NCBI RefSeq assembly: GCF_003576645.1
Contig: NC_044919.1
Location: 12,231,994 to 12,295,993, forward strand
Length of the DNA: 64,000 nucleotides
Direction of reading: 5' to 3'
DNA from: Ipomoea triloba
Lineage: Eukaryota; Streptophyta; Magnoliopsida; Solanales; Convolvulaceae
Part shown: positions 1 to 12,283 of the stretch, in pieces
How the letters are laid out: each line of letters opens with the position of its first letter
Position numbering within the stretch: position 1 is the first letter of the stretch
The notes under the pieces: model-generated
Seen by the model: only the letters and a program-made list of their open reading frames with translations
Databases searched by the model: none
Told to the model about the DNA's origin: nothing
Position numbers and translations under genes: made by a program

Positions 1-1450
1 TAAGTTTTTAGTTTATATAATGTGTGAGTAGTTTAGTTTGGGCTTGGATTGAGGTTTACATGAAATCCTTAATGACTATTTGATACTAATTGCATAAGAG
101 GAGTAAAACCCAATCTAAGATTCATCTTTGTATTATGGGAGATTTTGTATTCTTGTGTTTTGATCCAGGGCCTAACGTTGTCAACACACTCATAGTTTCG
201 AATTTGACAACCGGTGGAACCCGAGATTGAGTTTGACTTCCCTCACCGTTGCTTAGCTTCCGCCCGTCAATTTCCCTTCTCTATATATAAACAAATTATT
301 TTTGTTTGAACCGTCCAGGGATAAGAAAAGCTGGTGACAGAGAAGGAAGTACTTTTGAGCAAAATAAGCTAAGAAAACTCTACTAAGGGATTTCAAACCT
401 ATAACCTCTACAAGGTTAGAGCATACACTTCACTCCACTCCACTAAGCCATTACTTATCTTGTGAGCTAAAGGACAGGAAGCTCCATTTATGCGTAGGAA
501 GTGCGTTGGAAGCAAAGTAGTGGAGGGACACGTGTAACCAGAATGAAAACTTGTCGATGTCGTATACTTGTCAACCATCCGAAAGGCCCTCTACACTATA
601 TAAGGCTCCCTTGATTCCTCTTAAGATACCATCCCTTAAATCATAATAACCTTCATAGCTTGGGTGGTTTTTTATCATAACCTCTAACCCATGCAGTAGA
701 GTTTGATTCCTAATAGCAACATTATTATTTCTAGTCCACTATTTTGGCTATAGGTTTTATTATTTGGGCTGCTATTTTGGGCCAGTATCTCAAGCATTAT
801 ACATACGTTTTTGGTCGAACGCCCTGAACAATAATACCACTATTTTCCTACCCGTGGATTATGGTGGACCGGTCTTGAGAAAATTATCATTGGCGTCGTT
901 TGTGGGGAATGCTACGAAAAGCACACATTCCTAGTTTTTACCCGTTTTACCCTTGTTCCCTTTACGCGATCAAACCTGAGATATGTCAAAATGTCCAAGT
1001 CACAAAACTAATGTTTCCTAGAGTTGCAAAAACGCCTCATCCAACAAGGTGAGTGTCCGTCCAATTCGTGAGTGTCGGTTCTTAACCCAGGGAACATGAG
1101 AGGTCCGACTGGCACTATAGCCACCGAAGGAAACACTACCGTCGTTGGAACCAACCAAGGTCCTTAGGATTGAGTCGGACCTAGCGTCTAAGGGGCCTGA
1201 GGCTACAATTACAACCAAAATGAGGGAATCCGTCATAGAGGGAACTCGAAGCCGTTCACGAAGAGGCCATCAATGAGAGTATCGACTCTAAACCGACCAT
1301 AAATGACCCAAAGGCTAGGTAGGCGACCCTAGACCAAATAACAGCACCTTAGTGGGCTTGCAAGCAACTCAGAGATGATGGATAGGAGATGTCGAAGCAA
1401 ACAACACCCAATTGGGCTCATAAGCGGAGTACTTAGCCCGAAGAGATAAT
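1..1450 (+). mobile_element. Decayed LTR-retrotransposon-like sequence
   Basis: No intact gene is visible. At 891-906 the sequence TGGCGTCGTTTGTGGG resembles the 'TGGCGCCGT-CTGTGGGG' stretch that commonly follows the 5' LTR of plant Ty3/gypsy elements. The text to its left would then be LTR and the text to its right degenerate leader or gag. All frames from 1000 to 1450 are broken by stops. No second LTR or target duplication was identified, so class and borders are inference only. Confidence 0.3.
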
Positions 1451-1589
1451 AAAACACTTTTTAACTTCATTTTATACATTTAGCTCACAAAGCACGGTAG
1501 GTGACGTAGGAAAAAATTGTGACTGGATTTCTAGGCAGCTCAAGAAAGTAATAAAAATACTTCTTATATTATTTTCTTACTACTCATCA

Positions 1590-2640
1590 CCCTATTTCCA
1601 TACTAGGCTTGCAGTTTGCAGGGTAGGGTAGGCGGCCATGTACACACCATATCAGGCCTGCAGGGTAGAGTAGGTGCCTCGCGTATCGTACAGTCGCTAA
1701 GCAACGGGGGCAACCCATACCCATTATCATGTTGGGTTTGCAATGCATCGGAGGTGGCCCACATGTACGCATCGTACTAAGCCTACAGGGTAGGGTAGGT
1801 GGCCCATTTACACACCCTACTGGGCCTGCAAGGTAGGCGGCTCATGTACATACCATACCGGTAGGGGTGGGAATAGGCCAGGCCCCTTCATAGGGGCCTA
1901 CGGCCTGGCCTACTTAGGGCCTAGCTTGGCCTAGCCTATTTAATAAAAAGGCCAGGCCTAGGCCTAATTAGAAGCCTATTTAGTTAAATAGGCCTAGGCC
2001 TATATTTAAAAGCCTAACCTACAAGCCCGCAGGCTTAGCCTATTTATATATATATTATAATATTTATATTTAATATTAATTATTATATATTACATTTTAT
2101 ATCTAATATATTTATATATATATATACATTTTAATATATTTTTTACAGGTATACTTTAAAAGGCTTTAAAATGTAGGCCTTAAATAGGTTTAAGGCCTAT
2201 TTAAATAAGCTCAAAACCTATTTAGGATCTATTTTGAAGCCTTTTTAAAAGCCTATATGTTAAATAGACTTTTAAAAAGGCTTTAGGCTAGGCCAAGCCA
2301 ACTGTAGGCTCAGGCTTGAGCCTAAAAAAAAGCCTACATACAGGCTCAGGCCCAGGCCCAGGCTTTAGATTTCAATAGCAGGCCCAGGCCTAATTTTCTA
2401 AAGCCCGGCTCGGCCTAGCCTATTTTCACCCCTACATACCGGGCTTATATGGTAGGGTAAGCGACACGCGTATCGTACAGTCACTAAGCAACGGGGGCGA
2501 CCCCGTACCCATTATCATGTTGGGTCCATCGAAGGCAGCTCACATGCGCATCATTGTACTAGGCTTGTAGGGTAGGGTAGGCGGCTCACGCATCGTATGG
2601 TTGTAAAGCATCGAAGGCAACCCGTACTAAGAAAATCATG
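1590..2640. repeat. Tandem repeat, about 206-bp unit, interrupted by a hAT element
   Basis: Short G-rich blocks of the type 'GGGTAGGGTAGGCGGC' recur at least six times. A longer block starting GCGTATCGTACAGTC occurs at 1681 and again at 2468. After subtracting the 573-bp inserted element and its 8-bp target duplication, the spacing is 206 bp. This is a low-copy tandem repeat, probably part of a retroelement LTR or a small satellite. No coding potential is seen. Confidence 0.7.
1862..2434. mobile_element. Non-autonomous hAT element (573 bp) with perfect 8-bp TSD
   Basis: The ends are inverted repeats: TAGGGGTGGGAATAGGCC on the left and the complement of TAGGGGTGAAAATAGGCT on the right. The 8-bp sequence CATACCGG sits immediately outside both ends (1854-1861 and 2435-2442), which is the length made by hAT transposases. 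The interior is built from 'AGGCCTA/GGCCTGGCC' runs around an AT-rich core and encodes nothing. It is inserted in the tandem repeat around it and is therefore younger than that repeat. Confidence 0.9.
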
Positions 2641-3014
2641 TTCATTATTATTATTATTATTATATTTAAAAAATCAAGGGCGAATACATATAATATATTA
2701 ATTGTAGACATTTTATGTGTTTTCAAATTATTTGTAGGCACACATAATTAATTAACTGAATACATATAATATGTTAATTGTAGACATTTAATTTTTGGAC
2801 CAGGTCTACCGTACAAAGTTGACTATAGTCCATGGTATAACAATTGACTCCATTTTTCCTAACTTAAGTAGTATATTTTGAGAATAAATTTTTCATTTAT
2901 TCATTATCCGTTTTGAGTGTGTTATATATCAAATAAAAACTCTCACTCAGTAGATTGCATTATAAATCAGTTAACCCCATTCAAAACTACACCTGAAAAT
3001 AGTCATTTCACGAG
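2641..3014. other. AT-rich intergenic stretch
   Basis: A short TTA microsatellite (about 2644-2670) is followed by AT-rich sequence. A piece at 2805-2850 ('GACCAGGTCTACCGTACAAAG', 'GTCCATGGTATAACAA') resembles the ends of the element at 40098-40452. No gene is visible. Confidence 0.4.
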
Positions 3015-3557
3015 TCAAAAATAGCTAATTTTCCAACCTACCTGCCCCTTTCCGGTGCGCTTGTTGAATCCAAACTTTGAAATAGGTAACAACGTATCCG
3101 TGGGGTTTTCAAAACTCTGCCAAAGCGGTGTTTCCGTGTGGTTGTAACTCAAAACCAAGTTCCCATCGTCGTTCAGCCTTGCGATCACAGGTTGCGGCAA
3201 GGCAACATCGGAGTTGATGTTTGTGGACCACACCACGCCTTGCGTCACGGTCGTGAGCACCAAGTTGCCCTCGAGGATTAGTAGTTTGGCGGAATTGATT
3301 TCGATGGAGGGGATAGGTTTATTCCTGTTTGCGACCCAAACTACAGTTTGAGGCGAGATGTTTTGGTACCAAATGCCAATGTAATAGTTGGAGGATTTGC
3401 CTGGTGTGAAGAAACCCAGCTCAAATCTCCCCCCTAAAGAGACAATGGTTTTCCCTTTTGTGATATATTTGCTTCCACAAATTGTGTCTGCTGCTCCATG
3501 GGACAATGGGGGATAAGAGAGAGAGATGATGAGTACAACTAGCCAAAATATATCCAT
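3015..3557 (-). pseudogene. G-type lectin S-receptor-like kinase, N-terminal fragment
   Basis: The reading frame gives 180 residues from the Met at 3557. Another in-frame Met at 3632 lies upstream, but the 3557 start places a hydrophobic signal peptide (MDIFWLVVLIISLSY) at the very N-terminus. The signal peptide is followed by a bulb-type (mannose-binding) lectin domain with family hallmarks: GRFELGFFTPG, IGIWY, VVWVANRNKPI, DDGNLVL and LWQSFENPTDTLLP. A full receptor kinase is near 800 aa, with SLG, PAN, transmembrane and kinase parts, and none of these follow in the 3 kb to the left. The homology stops at 3042, where the text CAG|GTAGGT is a perfect splice donor. The frame then runs out at a stop at 3015. 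Either this is a truncated copy, or an exon whose remainder was lost or lies outside the window. Known members are plasma-membrane receptors, and this copy cannot be functional as seen. Confidence 0.82.
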
Positions 3558-3789
3558 TTCCCTTTGTGATATCTTGTGAGCTTTGGCAATGAAAGATGCA
3601 AGGTGTCTGTGTTTAAATTTGCTGGTTAACACCCTGATTAAATACTTGTCAAACAGAAAGCGTAAGCACTCTGATCTGAATTATTATTTGAATCTGTCAA
3701 TGACAATGACAAATCACTGCATGCTTAGTAAGTGGACGACTGACTTGGCCCAATTCCAATTCAAACAAGTTATCAATTGTTCATAGTCA

Positions 3790-6237
3790 TATCAATTTTG
3801 TCCGAATTCCATTATTTTCCTCTTTTTTTTGAGAATCATTATTTTCCTCTATTTACACTGTTTTCGTCGGAATTCCCCGCTGTTTCTATGCGGATTTTAG
3901 TCGCTCAACTATTATTTCTAGGTCAAAATAGGAGTTGAGCTTTTCTCTCACGGTCTAAACTAGCAAATTTATGGTTGAACAATCTCAAATAATTCAAAAG
4001 ATCCTAAGTCCTTTCGTCGGTTTTTAAGATATTTTACAGATATGATTAGGAAAGAAAAAATGAGAATGAAGTAAAAAATTAAAAACAAAAAAATTAAAAA
4101 TAAAAATATCTATTTATTCGCCCAGGCAAACGCGAGAGTTGTGCCTCGTGCACGTGAGGCGCAACTTTCTCCTGGCAGTGGGCCCCACTCCCATTGCCAA
4201 AATCTCTAAACTTGCAGGAAATTTTTTTTTCCAAAAGCCTACCCCTCACATTTGTTAAAAAACCACCCTCCCATTTTACTATATAAAAAACTCAACAAAA
4301 ATAACTAATATAGAAGGGCTAATATGATAGAGCTGCACATAAAAAGATTTTTATGTGGGAGATCTTACAATAGACATAAGAAGATTAATTTCTAACATAT
4401 CAGATAAATTGATCGAGAGAATATAATTAAGTTCTCAGTAAAACCAATTCAGTAGATTCCAAAAGTCAATGGTCAAAAGATCTATCAATAAGCTTGACAA
4501 CTGAACTAGCCTACAACAAATCAAAAATTCATAAGTTGAGATCTTTCCAAGTTAATGTTTTAACATATAATCAATCTAGAATAAAAAGAAATGTCTAAGT
4601 CAGGACCACATATCTATGTGAAAACAACTAAATCAATTTAGAAAACCTAAGTATGAGGAATAAAATAATATTTTTAATATAAAGAGTTGTTGGGCACACT
4701 CTTCAAGACATTTCAAAGGCTATTGACAAAAAGATATTTCGTAAAGCTGCAAAAACAGGCTTTTGATGATGAAGTAAGGTGTTAAACTACAAGGGAATGA
4801 ATTTTTGGAGGAGGTCTTACACCAAAAGGGATATGAATTTTTTTTTACTCAACAATTTGAGGAGGAGAGGAAATGTGTTGCACACTCTTTAGACATTTAT
4901 AGAGGCCCCTGACAAAAATGAAATGAGTTCTACTAAATAGATAAAGACTTAGAGCAAAAAGGAAGAGATGATAGTTTTTGGGCAACTACATCAGAAAGAG
5001 CGCTAAAGGATACTTTGAATTTAATTTGAATCTATCTATCGCTGCTCTATAACTTATAAATCGAGCACTTCTGAAGCTTTGAAGAGGTTAATAGAGTTGA
5101 TTATACAAACTCAATCATTAAGCATTCCAAACAGCAAAGAACCATCCATATTTAATCCAATTGTCCTTCTAAAAGACAACAACTCATTCTTTGTGAAGCT
5201 AAAGTTGGAGATCCACCACTCAATGAGACTTTGTAGAAGACCCTTGGAGTGCCAAGATCATGGCATGCAGTTAAGAACATGCAGCTTGTTGGTGAAAGCA
5301 AGTTTGAAGGATTGCCAAAAGAGATAGCAAGTAGTATAGCATAGCAGCTTGGTGCATGATCAAACTTTGTGCAAGGCTATACATTTCACTTGTATTTGTA
5401 CCAAACATAATGAAATCTTCTTTAGGAGTTGAGATGAGAAAAAAGTAGAATAGGAAATTTTTCAAACTACTACAAAAATATTTCATGCAATATCGCTCCT
5501 TCACTATATATTTATTTTGTTTGCAATCGATCTAAATTGCACACACACATTAACGTAAAAATCTTTTAACACAAGCTACAAATAAAATTGGCATGTTCAA
5601 GCATTCCGCTACACAACACTATGATAATTTTCTGTAAGTTAAAAAGTTGTTATGGAGGAATAAAGATGATTGATTTTATCTCAACTTGGATGTGTTTCAT
5701 ATAGTTTTGTGACGTTTTGGTTTTATAAAGTGTGCAAGTGTAGGGTATAAATTGAAGTACATGGGTTCTAAAGTAGGGAAGATTTGGTATTTGTTTGTAC
5801 CTTTAGATTGAGGAATTAGGGTTAATTGTAAAGTAGAAACGGTAATAAATGCATGCAGGTGAAGGAACTTTGATTGTGGCTTTTAGAGAGATGGAGATAC
5901 TAGGCGAAGGTTAAGGAGAAGCTCACTGAATAATATAACGAAAAAGATTGTGGGTAAACTTTACAATAAAGTCATAACCCTTGGTGAGGGAGATGTTTTT
6001 GTTATCAAACTAACCATGTTTATGGTTTGGGACTTGGGAGAAACAAAAAAGGAAAATATAAAGGAGTCAAACCAAATGGATAGAAAGAAGGGTACATAAG
6101 TATTTAAGTAGTTCGCAATAATTAGAGAACTATAGAAAGTGGCAACAAGAGTGAAATAGTAGCAAGGGGGGGAGGATTGGAGAGTTTAGAAAATAGAAAG
6201 TGCAGTGGAGACTGAGATGTTAAGATGGAGAGATTTT
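3790..6237. other. AT-rich intergenic region, no gene recognised
   Basis: All frames have frequent stops and no recognisable motif. Around 4120-4200 there is a GC-richer patch with inverted words (GTGCCTCGTGCACGTGAGGC) that looks like part of a small DNA transposon. Short open stretches near 5079-5327 and 5271-5504 show no family resemblance. Confidence 0.5.
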
Positions 6238-6355
6238 GCCAAGCACATTGTGCTCAGATGGTATCTAGTGACTCTACGATATGAGAGGTCGTGAGATCGA
6301 GCCTCAGTGGAGACGGTATTGGCTCTACAACAATGTAATAGAGTCAATAGTACAG
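6238..6355 (+). mobile_element. tRNA-derived SINE copy
   Basis: One copy of the family seen many times in this window. It starts GCCAAGCAC, has a tRNA-like B box (GATCGAGCCTC) about 60 bp in, and ends in 'ACAATGTAATAGAGTCA'. The body is shortened relative to the copy at 33992, lacking 'TTGTGCTTCAACAGGTTGAG'. Confidence 0.7.
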
Positions 6356-6374
6356 TATTGTAGAAGCGGCTATT

Positions 6375-6463
6375 GGTGAGTTGTTTATAACTGCGAATAA
6401 GGCAAATTACTTTTGCTATGCATGGGTGAGTTTTTTTTATAATTGCGAATAAGGCAAATTACT
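6375..6463 (+). repeat. Direct duplication of about 38 bp
   Basis: The words 'TATAACTGCGAATAAGGC' and 'TATAATTGCGAATAAGGC' with their flanks occur twice, 50 bp apart. This is a simple local duplication just downstream of the SINE, with no coding content. Confidence 0.6.
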
Positions 6464-7300
6464 TCCTTGTGTTGACTCTCTTTGCAAAACAAGAATCGGA
6501 GAATGATGGACTTGGATGTTCACGTCATTAGGCCTAGTGCGAACTATAACTTGGTAAAGCCCTTGATGGATATGAGTTAGGCTAGCCTAGTAGTGAAGTG
6601 AAACTATAACAATGGATAGTTAAACCTAGTGGTGGATGATGCTAGCCTAGTAAGCCATTGCAGTAGTTGTAAGGATAATGGATGTTGTTTGAAGGTGCTT
6701 GTGATTAGACCAAACAATAATATATTCAAGGCATACATCTCATTCCTTATCTGTGTGCAAGACAATCATCAATGTTATAAAAACTCAATCACGGTGTAAT
6801 CCGTATAGATATCAAATGTTGATTTCTCCCATAAATAAGAGTCTTGTCCCCATAATGTACGCACATCCTTTACTTATTATCTTTTTTATTTATGGCACTT
6901 TTACTTTTTCATTCGTATACTTAAGCTAATTTCTTGATTTATCTATAGAATGCAAAATCTAATTTCAACCTCTTCCAAATATGCCTATTGAATTACTGAG
7001 CTAAGCCCGTACAGGCTTAACTTTGTTAGTTTTGGTCAAATTATAAAATGGAACGACAAAATAGTCAGAGGACTAAAAATGACATAAATTAAAATTAATA
7101 CTCTAGGATAGAAATTAGAAAATAATTGATTTTAAAGTTAGAGATTAAAAGTGATAAAATCACAATAGTTTAAGGACAAAAAGTGATATTAGTTCAATTT
7201 GAGGGGTTAGATGGGATAAAAATAAAAGCAAGAGTATAACGAAATTGACTAATAAGATCCATCGGACAGCTGAGTAGCAAGCAGACCCACTTCCTTCGCG
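6464..7300. other. Intergenic region upstream of the Rab gene
   Basis: No coding frame is visible. The stretch 7030-7220 contains phrases ('AGGACTAAAAATGACA', 'TTTAAGGACAAAAAGTGA') also seen near 33780-33860 and 53330-53380, so it probably holds a decayed member of that repeat family. No clear TATA box stands out close to the Rab start. Confidence 0.4.
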
Positions 7301-7397
7301 GCACTGTCTTGTCAGTTGCCTTTGCCTTTGCCAACTCTCCCCATCGCACTAGATCTCCCCTTCAATTCTTCATCCCAATCTCCGCTTAACTGTTCCA

Positions 7398-8888
7398 ATG
7401 GATTCCTCAGACGAAGAGGGAGAGGAGTACCTCTTCAAGGTGGTGATCATCGGCGACTCCGCGGTGGGGAAATCCAATCTGCTGTCCCGCTACGCCCGCG
7501 ACGAGTTCAACTTGCACTCCAAGTCCACAATTGGGGTAGAGTTCCAGACCCAGACCCTTGAAATCGACGGCAAAGAAGTGAAGGCCCAGATTTGGGACAC
7601 CGCCGGCCAAGAGCGCTTCCGCGCCGTCACCTCCGCTTACTACCGCGGCGCCTTTGGCGCTCTCGTCGTCTACGACATTAGCCGCCGCACTACCTTCGAC
7701 AGCATCCCGCGTTGGCTCGATGAGCTTAAGAGTATGTCTCCGTTTCTTTGCTCTTTCGAAATTCTTGCATCCATGGTGTCTGTTTATATGCCTGAATGTG
7801 CTTCCAAAGCTTAGAGTCATAGGTTGGGCCTTAAATCTTAATGCTTAATAGAAATTCTTTTGTTTTTAGATTTGAAAATGGCATACTACATATATATGTT
7901 CTCTGATCTTCACTGCTGTTCTATATAAACCTTTTGAGTTTTGATGATGATGATTAGCAGATTAGAGCCTTTAGATCTGAGTGAGTGTTTTGTTTTCTTC
8001 TCTTATTGTTAGCCCACATGGTTTTCAAGATCTTTATTTTAACTGCTGGGAAAAGTACAAGACTAGTAGACAAAGGAGAACAGAAAAATGAATATAATTG
8101 TTTCTTGATTGAGAAGGTATCTCCAATTTTGAGAACTAAAGCTAAATGATTTTTTTTTTTTTTGGTTTTGATTTTAATAGTTTTTTAATCTTGCAAATAC
8201 TTTGGGGTTAGCAACTTTTAGTGTGCTTCTGAAAGACGTGTCTAACGATCCAAAATGCTTTACTTGATCCATGGAACTCGGGCTCTTTAGTTTACTAAGA
8301 TGAATGCTGAAGAAATCTCTTAGTAACAGTTGGTATATGCAAGAAAAACGTAGTGGTAATGCTAACTGGTACGGCCTAAATTATAAATGTACTGGAGTTT
8401 CTTGAAATAGGAAGAAGGAAAAAAGAATATATCTTTATCGGGGAAACTATCACATTGGTGGAAACCTATGTACCTAGCAAGATGGGGAATATATATATAA
8501 ACAGTCCTGTACACCTCTGTAGTGCCTCAAAGATAGAGGCTTTTTTGTTCTTGACTTTTGACACTCTGTATTGACAAATTGAGTGAAGGCATTATCCTCT
8601 TATGGAAGAGTTTGATTGATTTTGAATTCATTGGTATACAGAATATCGGTCCAGCGAAAAGTAAATAATTAGGTGTAACTTTTAAACAATTTAAAGCTAA
8701 ATCTCTTCTACACTTATTGATTTTGTACTTTTTCATTAAAAATTTGTTTTCTCCTATCAAAAAGTGAAAGGTCACAATTTTATTCCTTTAAATGTTTATA
8801 CTAAAATGAGATACTGATATTTCTTATCAAAAAATTAAATTAATAATAATATAGGGCAACTTGATAATGACTAAAATTTTTCTTCTTT

Positions 8889-8937
<49 letters not shown>

Positions 8938-9660
8938 NNNNNNNNNNNNNNNNNNNNNNNNNNNNNNNNNNNNNNNNNNNNNNNNNNNNNNNNNNNNNNN
9001 NNNNNNNNNNNNNNNNNNNNNNNNNNNNNNNNNNNNNNNNNNNNNNNNNNNNNNNNNNNNNNNNNNNNNNNNNNNNNNNNNNNNNNNNNNNNNNNNNNNN
9101 NNNNNNNNNNNNNNNNNNNNNNNNNNNNNNNNNNNNNNNNNNNNNNNNNNNNNNNNNNNNNNNNNNNNNNNNNNNNNNNNNNNNNNNNNNNNNNNNNNNN
9201 NNNNNNNNNNNNNNNNNNNNNNNNNNNNNNNNNNNNNNNNNNNNNNNNNNNNNNNNNNNNNNNNNNNNNNNNNNNNNNNNNNNNNNNNNNNNNNNNNNNN
9301 NNNNNNNNNNNNNNNNNNNNNNNNNNNNNNNNNNNNNNNNNNNNNNNNNNNNNNNNNNNNNNNNNNNNNNNNNNNNNNNNNNNNNNNNNNNNNNNNNNNN
9401 NNNNNNNNNNNNNNNNNNNNNNNNNNNNNNNNNNNNNNNNNNNNNNNNNNNNNNNNNNNNNNNNNNNNNNNNNNNNNNNNNNNNNNNNNNNNNNNNNNNN
9501 NNNNNNNNNNNNNNNNNNNNNNNNNNNNNNNNNNNNNNNNNNNNNNNNNNNNNNNNNNNNNNNNNNNNNNNNNNNNNNNNNNNNNNNNNNNNNNNNNNNN
9601 NNNNNNNNNNNNNNNNNNNNNNNNNNNNNNNNNNNNNNNNNNNNNNNNNNNNNNNNNNNN

Positions 9661-9698
<38 letters not shown>

Positions 9699-11028
9699 TT
9701 TTGTTTTGTTTTGTTTTTAATGTAATAATAATGCATAACTAACCTTCAAGGCCTGGCCTAGTGGCAAAACCCTTGAGGTTAGGGAATGCGTAGCTGGTCA
9801 CAGACACAGAACTATGCCTTAACCCTAATCTAGTTTAGATCAGCTATATGGTTCTATTTTTGCATCAATTCTCTTTATTGCTAGTCCAGGTACAATCCTT
9901 AGCACCACCCTCCTTTTCTAAAAAATGTCTACTCTTATCTCACACGCCCACATCATCACGCATGCCAAAACCATCTTAATCAATACTTCTCAAATTATGC
10001 GCCTCATTTATAAAGTGATCTGTTCTTTTAATATACCAAACAAAATGTGATGCTTTATTCATACACATCCATCATAGCATGTCAATATTCTACACTTTTT
10101 GGGATCGAGCCTGACCTCCATCCCCCTTTAGGTTCCTAATTACAAGGTAGAGTAAGCCTACCAAATTAAAATATTCCCGCTGTCCCCCTCTAGATGGTGA
10201 AAAAATGTCCTTTCCTGAAAGTAAGGACTGGTTTGGGATTATTGTTAGGCCTAAAGTCCAGATCAATGTAGCTGTAAGGCTTTTCTTGAGTGGTTTGCTG
10301 ATTCTTTAAATGGTTATAGTGTAGTGGGTTGATTTGACTCAACTTGGGGGACGAAATAAACAAGTTTTGATCAAAATACAACAATAAAAGAAAGATACAT
10401 GAGAAGCCTAAGATTGAAATCCAAGCAGCATAGCTAAAATCTTAAGTTGTTAGTGAGGATACACATTTACTTTTTCATATTTATCCTAAAGAATAGCTAT
10501 AAAGTTAAGGTTTTGGGAGACGGGGATGAAACATTTGACTGATTCAGGGGATGCAGTTTCAATAAGTAAAAATTTTGTGCTCTTTATTGTTCATTGTGCA
10601 ATGGCTAGATGTGTTTTCTGCCACTCTTATTTTTCGCTTTCCTATTTCAAATTACTTCCAATGCTTCATGAAAGTTTGGGCTTAGAAAGAACGGTTATGA
10701 TGCAGCACATTCTGATACGACTGTTGCAAGGATGCTTGTGGGCAATAAATGCGATTTGGGGGATATCAGGGCTGTGACTGTAGAAGAAGGGAAAAGCTTG
10801 GCAGAAGCCGAAGGGTTATTCTTTATGGAGACATCTGCTCTGGATTCGACAAATGTGAAGCAGGCTTTCGAGATCGTTATCCGGGAGATATATAACAATA
10901 TTAGCAGAAAGGTTTTGAACTCTGATTCTTTCAAGGAAGAAGTATCTGTGAACCGTGTTAGCCTTGTCAGTAATGGTGGCCCCGATGGATCTAAGCAGAA
11001 ACAAGGCTATTCTTGTTGTTCCAGGTAA
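7398..11028 (+). CDS. RABA5: Rab GTPase of the RABA5 (Rab11-like) group
   Basis: The gene has two exons, 7398-7731 and 10706-11028. The intron is 2974 bp (GTATGT...TGCAG) and splits codon 112 (A|CA, Thr) after WLDELK. The product is 218 aa. It shows the P-loop GDSAVGKS (19-26), switch I TIGVEF (44-49), WDTAGQE (66-72), NKCD (125-128), ETSA (153-156), and a C-terminal CCSR for double geranylgeranylation. The [14 protein letters not shown] and [12 protein letters not shown] stretches are typical of plant RABA5 proteins, and a single intron at this site is usual for plant RABA genes. Such proteins cycle between GTP and GDP on trans-Golgi/recycling endosome membranes and direct secretion and cell-plate or wall traffic. 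The intron contains an assembly gap (8938-9660) bordered by poly-T. The subgroup (5a-5e) is not resolved. The gene appears intact. Confidence 0.96.
8938..9660. other. Assembly gap (723 N) inside the Rab intron
   Basis: Runs of T lie on both sides (8891-8937 and 9661-9697), followed by TTTTG repeats. A homopolymer is the likely cause of the gap. Open frames that read through it are meaningless. Confidence 0.99.
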
Positions 11029-11438
11029 CCGGGTTTCTACACCAATGGTTGTCACGCGCCATTCATATCTACACACGCGAACCTGTGAGTGAATAACAAG
11101 ATTGGATTAATCACCGCTAGTCTACAATTCAAGGTCTTGTAAAGGTTTGTTTAACTATTTGGTTTGGTCGGTTTGTGGGTTCATTTGTTTTCATTTTTGA
11201 ATTTCGAGAGATCTCAATTACATGAAAGGTCACATATACAACCTGTGGAAATTATAGTTGTATTTTTTTTTTCTATGGATCCATCATCATCAATATATCT
11301 TGTAAGTGAACACTATTTCTCTGTTAATTATGTGTTTCAACTGCAGTTGTTTACCTATGAATTTCTTTACTCCTCGGTAAAGTTCAAAAGATTTTATGCT
11401 AATGATTGTATATGAAACTCAGCTATGGTCATCTTGTC

Positions 11439-11444
11439 AATAAA
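11439..11444 (+). terminator. Candidate polyadenylation signal of the Rab gene
   Basis: AATAAA lies about 410 bp after the Rab stop codon in T-rich sequence. It is a plausible 3' end signal, but plant signals are loose, so it is only a candidate. Confidence 0.4.
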
Positions 11445-11904
11445 CTATACATATCTTGAACTATTGGATATTTTATATGTCAATTTCACACCAAATGCAG
11501 GGATGTTGCAATTCATGTTTACCTAAACTATGTTCTAGAACATGTATCCAATGGACCACTAAGCTTGTATTGGCATCCCATGGAATCAACTAATTTCCTA
11601 GCACTTTGACCTATATGGCATCAAGATTCTCATCATTGTTGCAAGGGTAGTTTTATTCAATCATTGTTTTATCAACATATTGACAACAAATCATGATATC
11701 TTTGGTATTTGGTACTTAGCCTAGGGCTAGGCTATCTCCATGTTTTAGTATATGTTTTTTTTTTTTTTTAATTTACGAAAAAGCTTGTAGCAGCCATATG
11801 AAGGTGCCCTCTGAGTGAAGCTCGTTTTGAGATAAGACTCTTATGGGGAGTCAAATTAAAATATTTATGATTATTATATTGACCAACTTGGCTGGGTTGT
11901 CTCT

Positions 11905-12283
11905 TTTTTTTTTTTCTTTTTTTTTCTTTTTTTTTTTAAATCAAAAGAGAGGGGGATACTCCGAAACTAGTAGTTTAGTAAACTAGTGGTCGCATGAAAC
12001 AGAGTGGTAACGCCTATCATGTCATCAGCAATAAAAGTCTCCAGCCCTGCAGGAGGGATCTCAAAATTTCTCTGGTCAGTGTCCTGATAGGCACCAATAT
12101 TTGTAAGACGATCCGCCACCCTATTTTGCTCACGAAAGATAGGTCTAAAACTTATTCTCGGGAACATATCCTTCCCATTCTTGATAGCTGCAATAGTTTC
12201 ACTAATGGGTCCTCTCAAACTGATTGACCCCGTAACCCATTTTGACAACTTCCCCGACATCAGTCTCACTTCAAGATCTCCTT
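11905..12283 (-). mobile_element. 5'-truncated LINE, RNase H tail
   Basis: On the - strand an open frame (12269-11967, 100 codons) ends in the C-terminal part of the RNase H-like domain that closes plant non-LTR retrotransposon ORF2. The words FREQNRVADRL and the following GLETFIADDMIGV are characteristic. The catalytic front of the domain is absent. Downstream on the same strand, + positions 11905-11937 are almost pure T, which is the poly-A tail. A short, 5'-truncated, poly-A-tailed copy is the normal product of target-primed reverse transcription. Confidence 0.78.

Noticed and set aside
7407..7820. 137-codon - strand frame across Rab exon 1
   Set aside because: Shadow frame of a GC-rich coding exon. 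The + strand has the complete GTPase motif set.
8840..9742. Long open frames of poly-Lys or poly-Phe through the gap
   Set aside because: They exist only because N bases and homopolymer T were read through. There is no biological sequence there.
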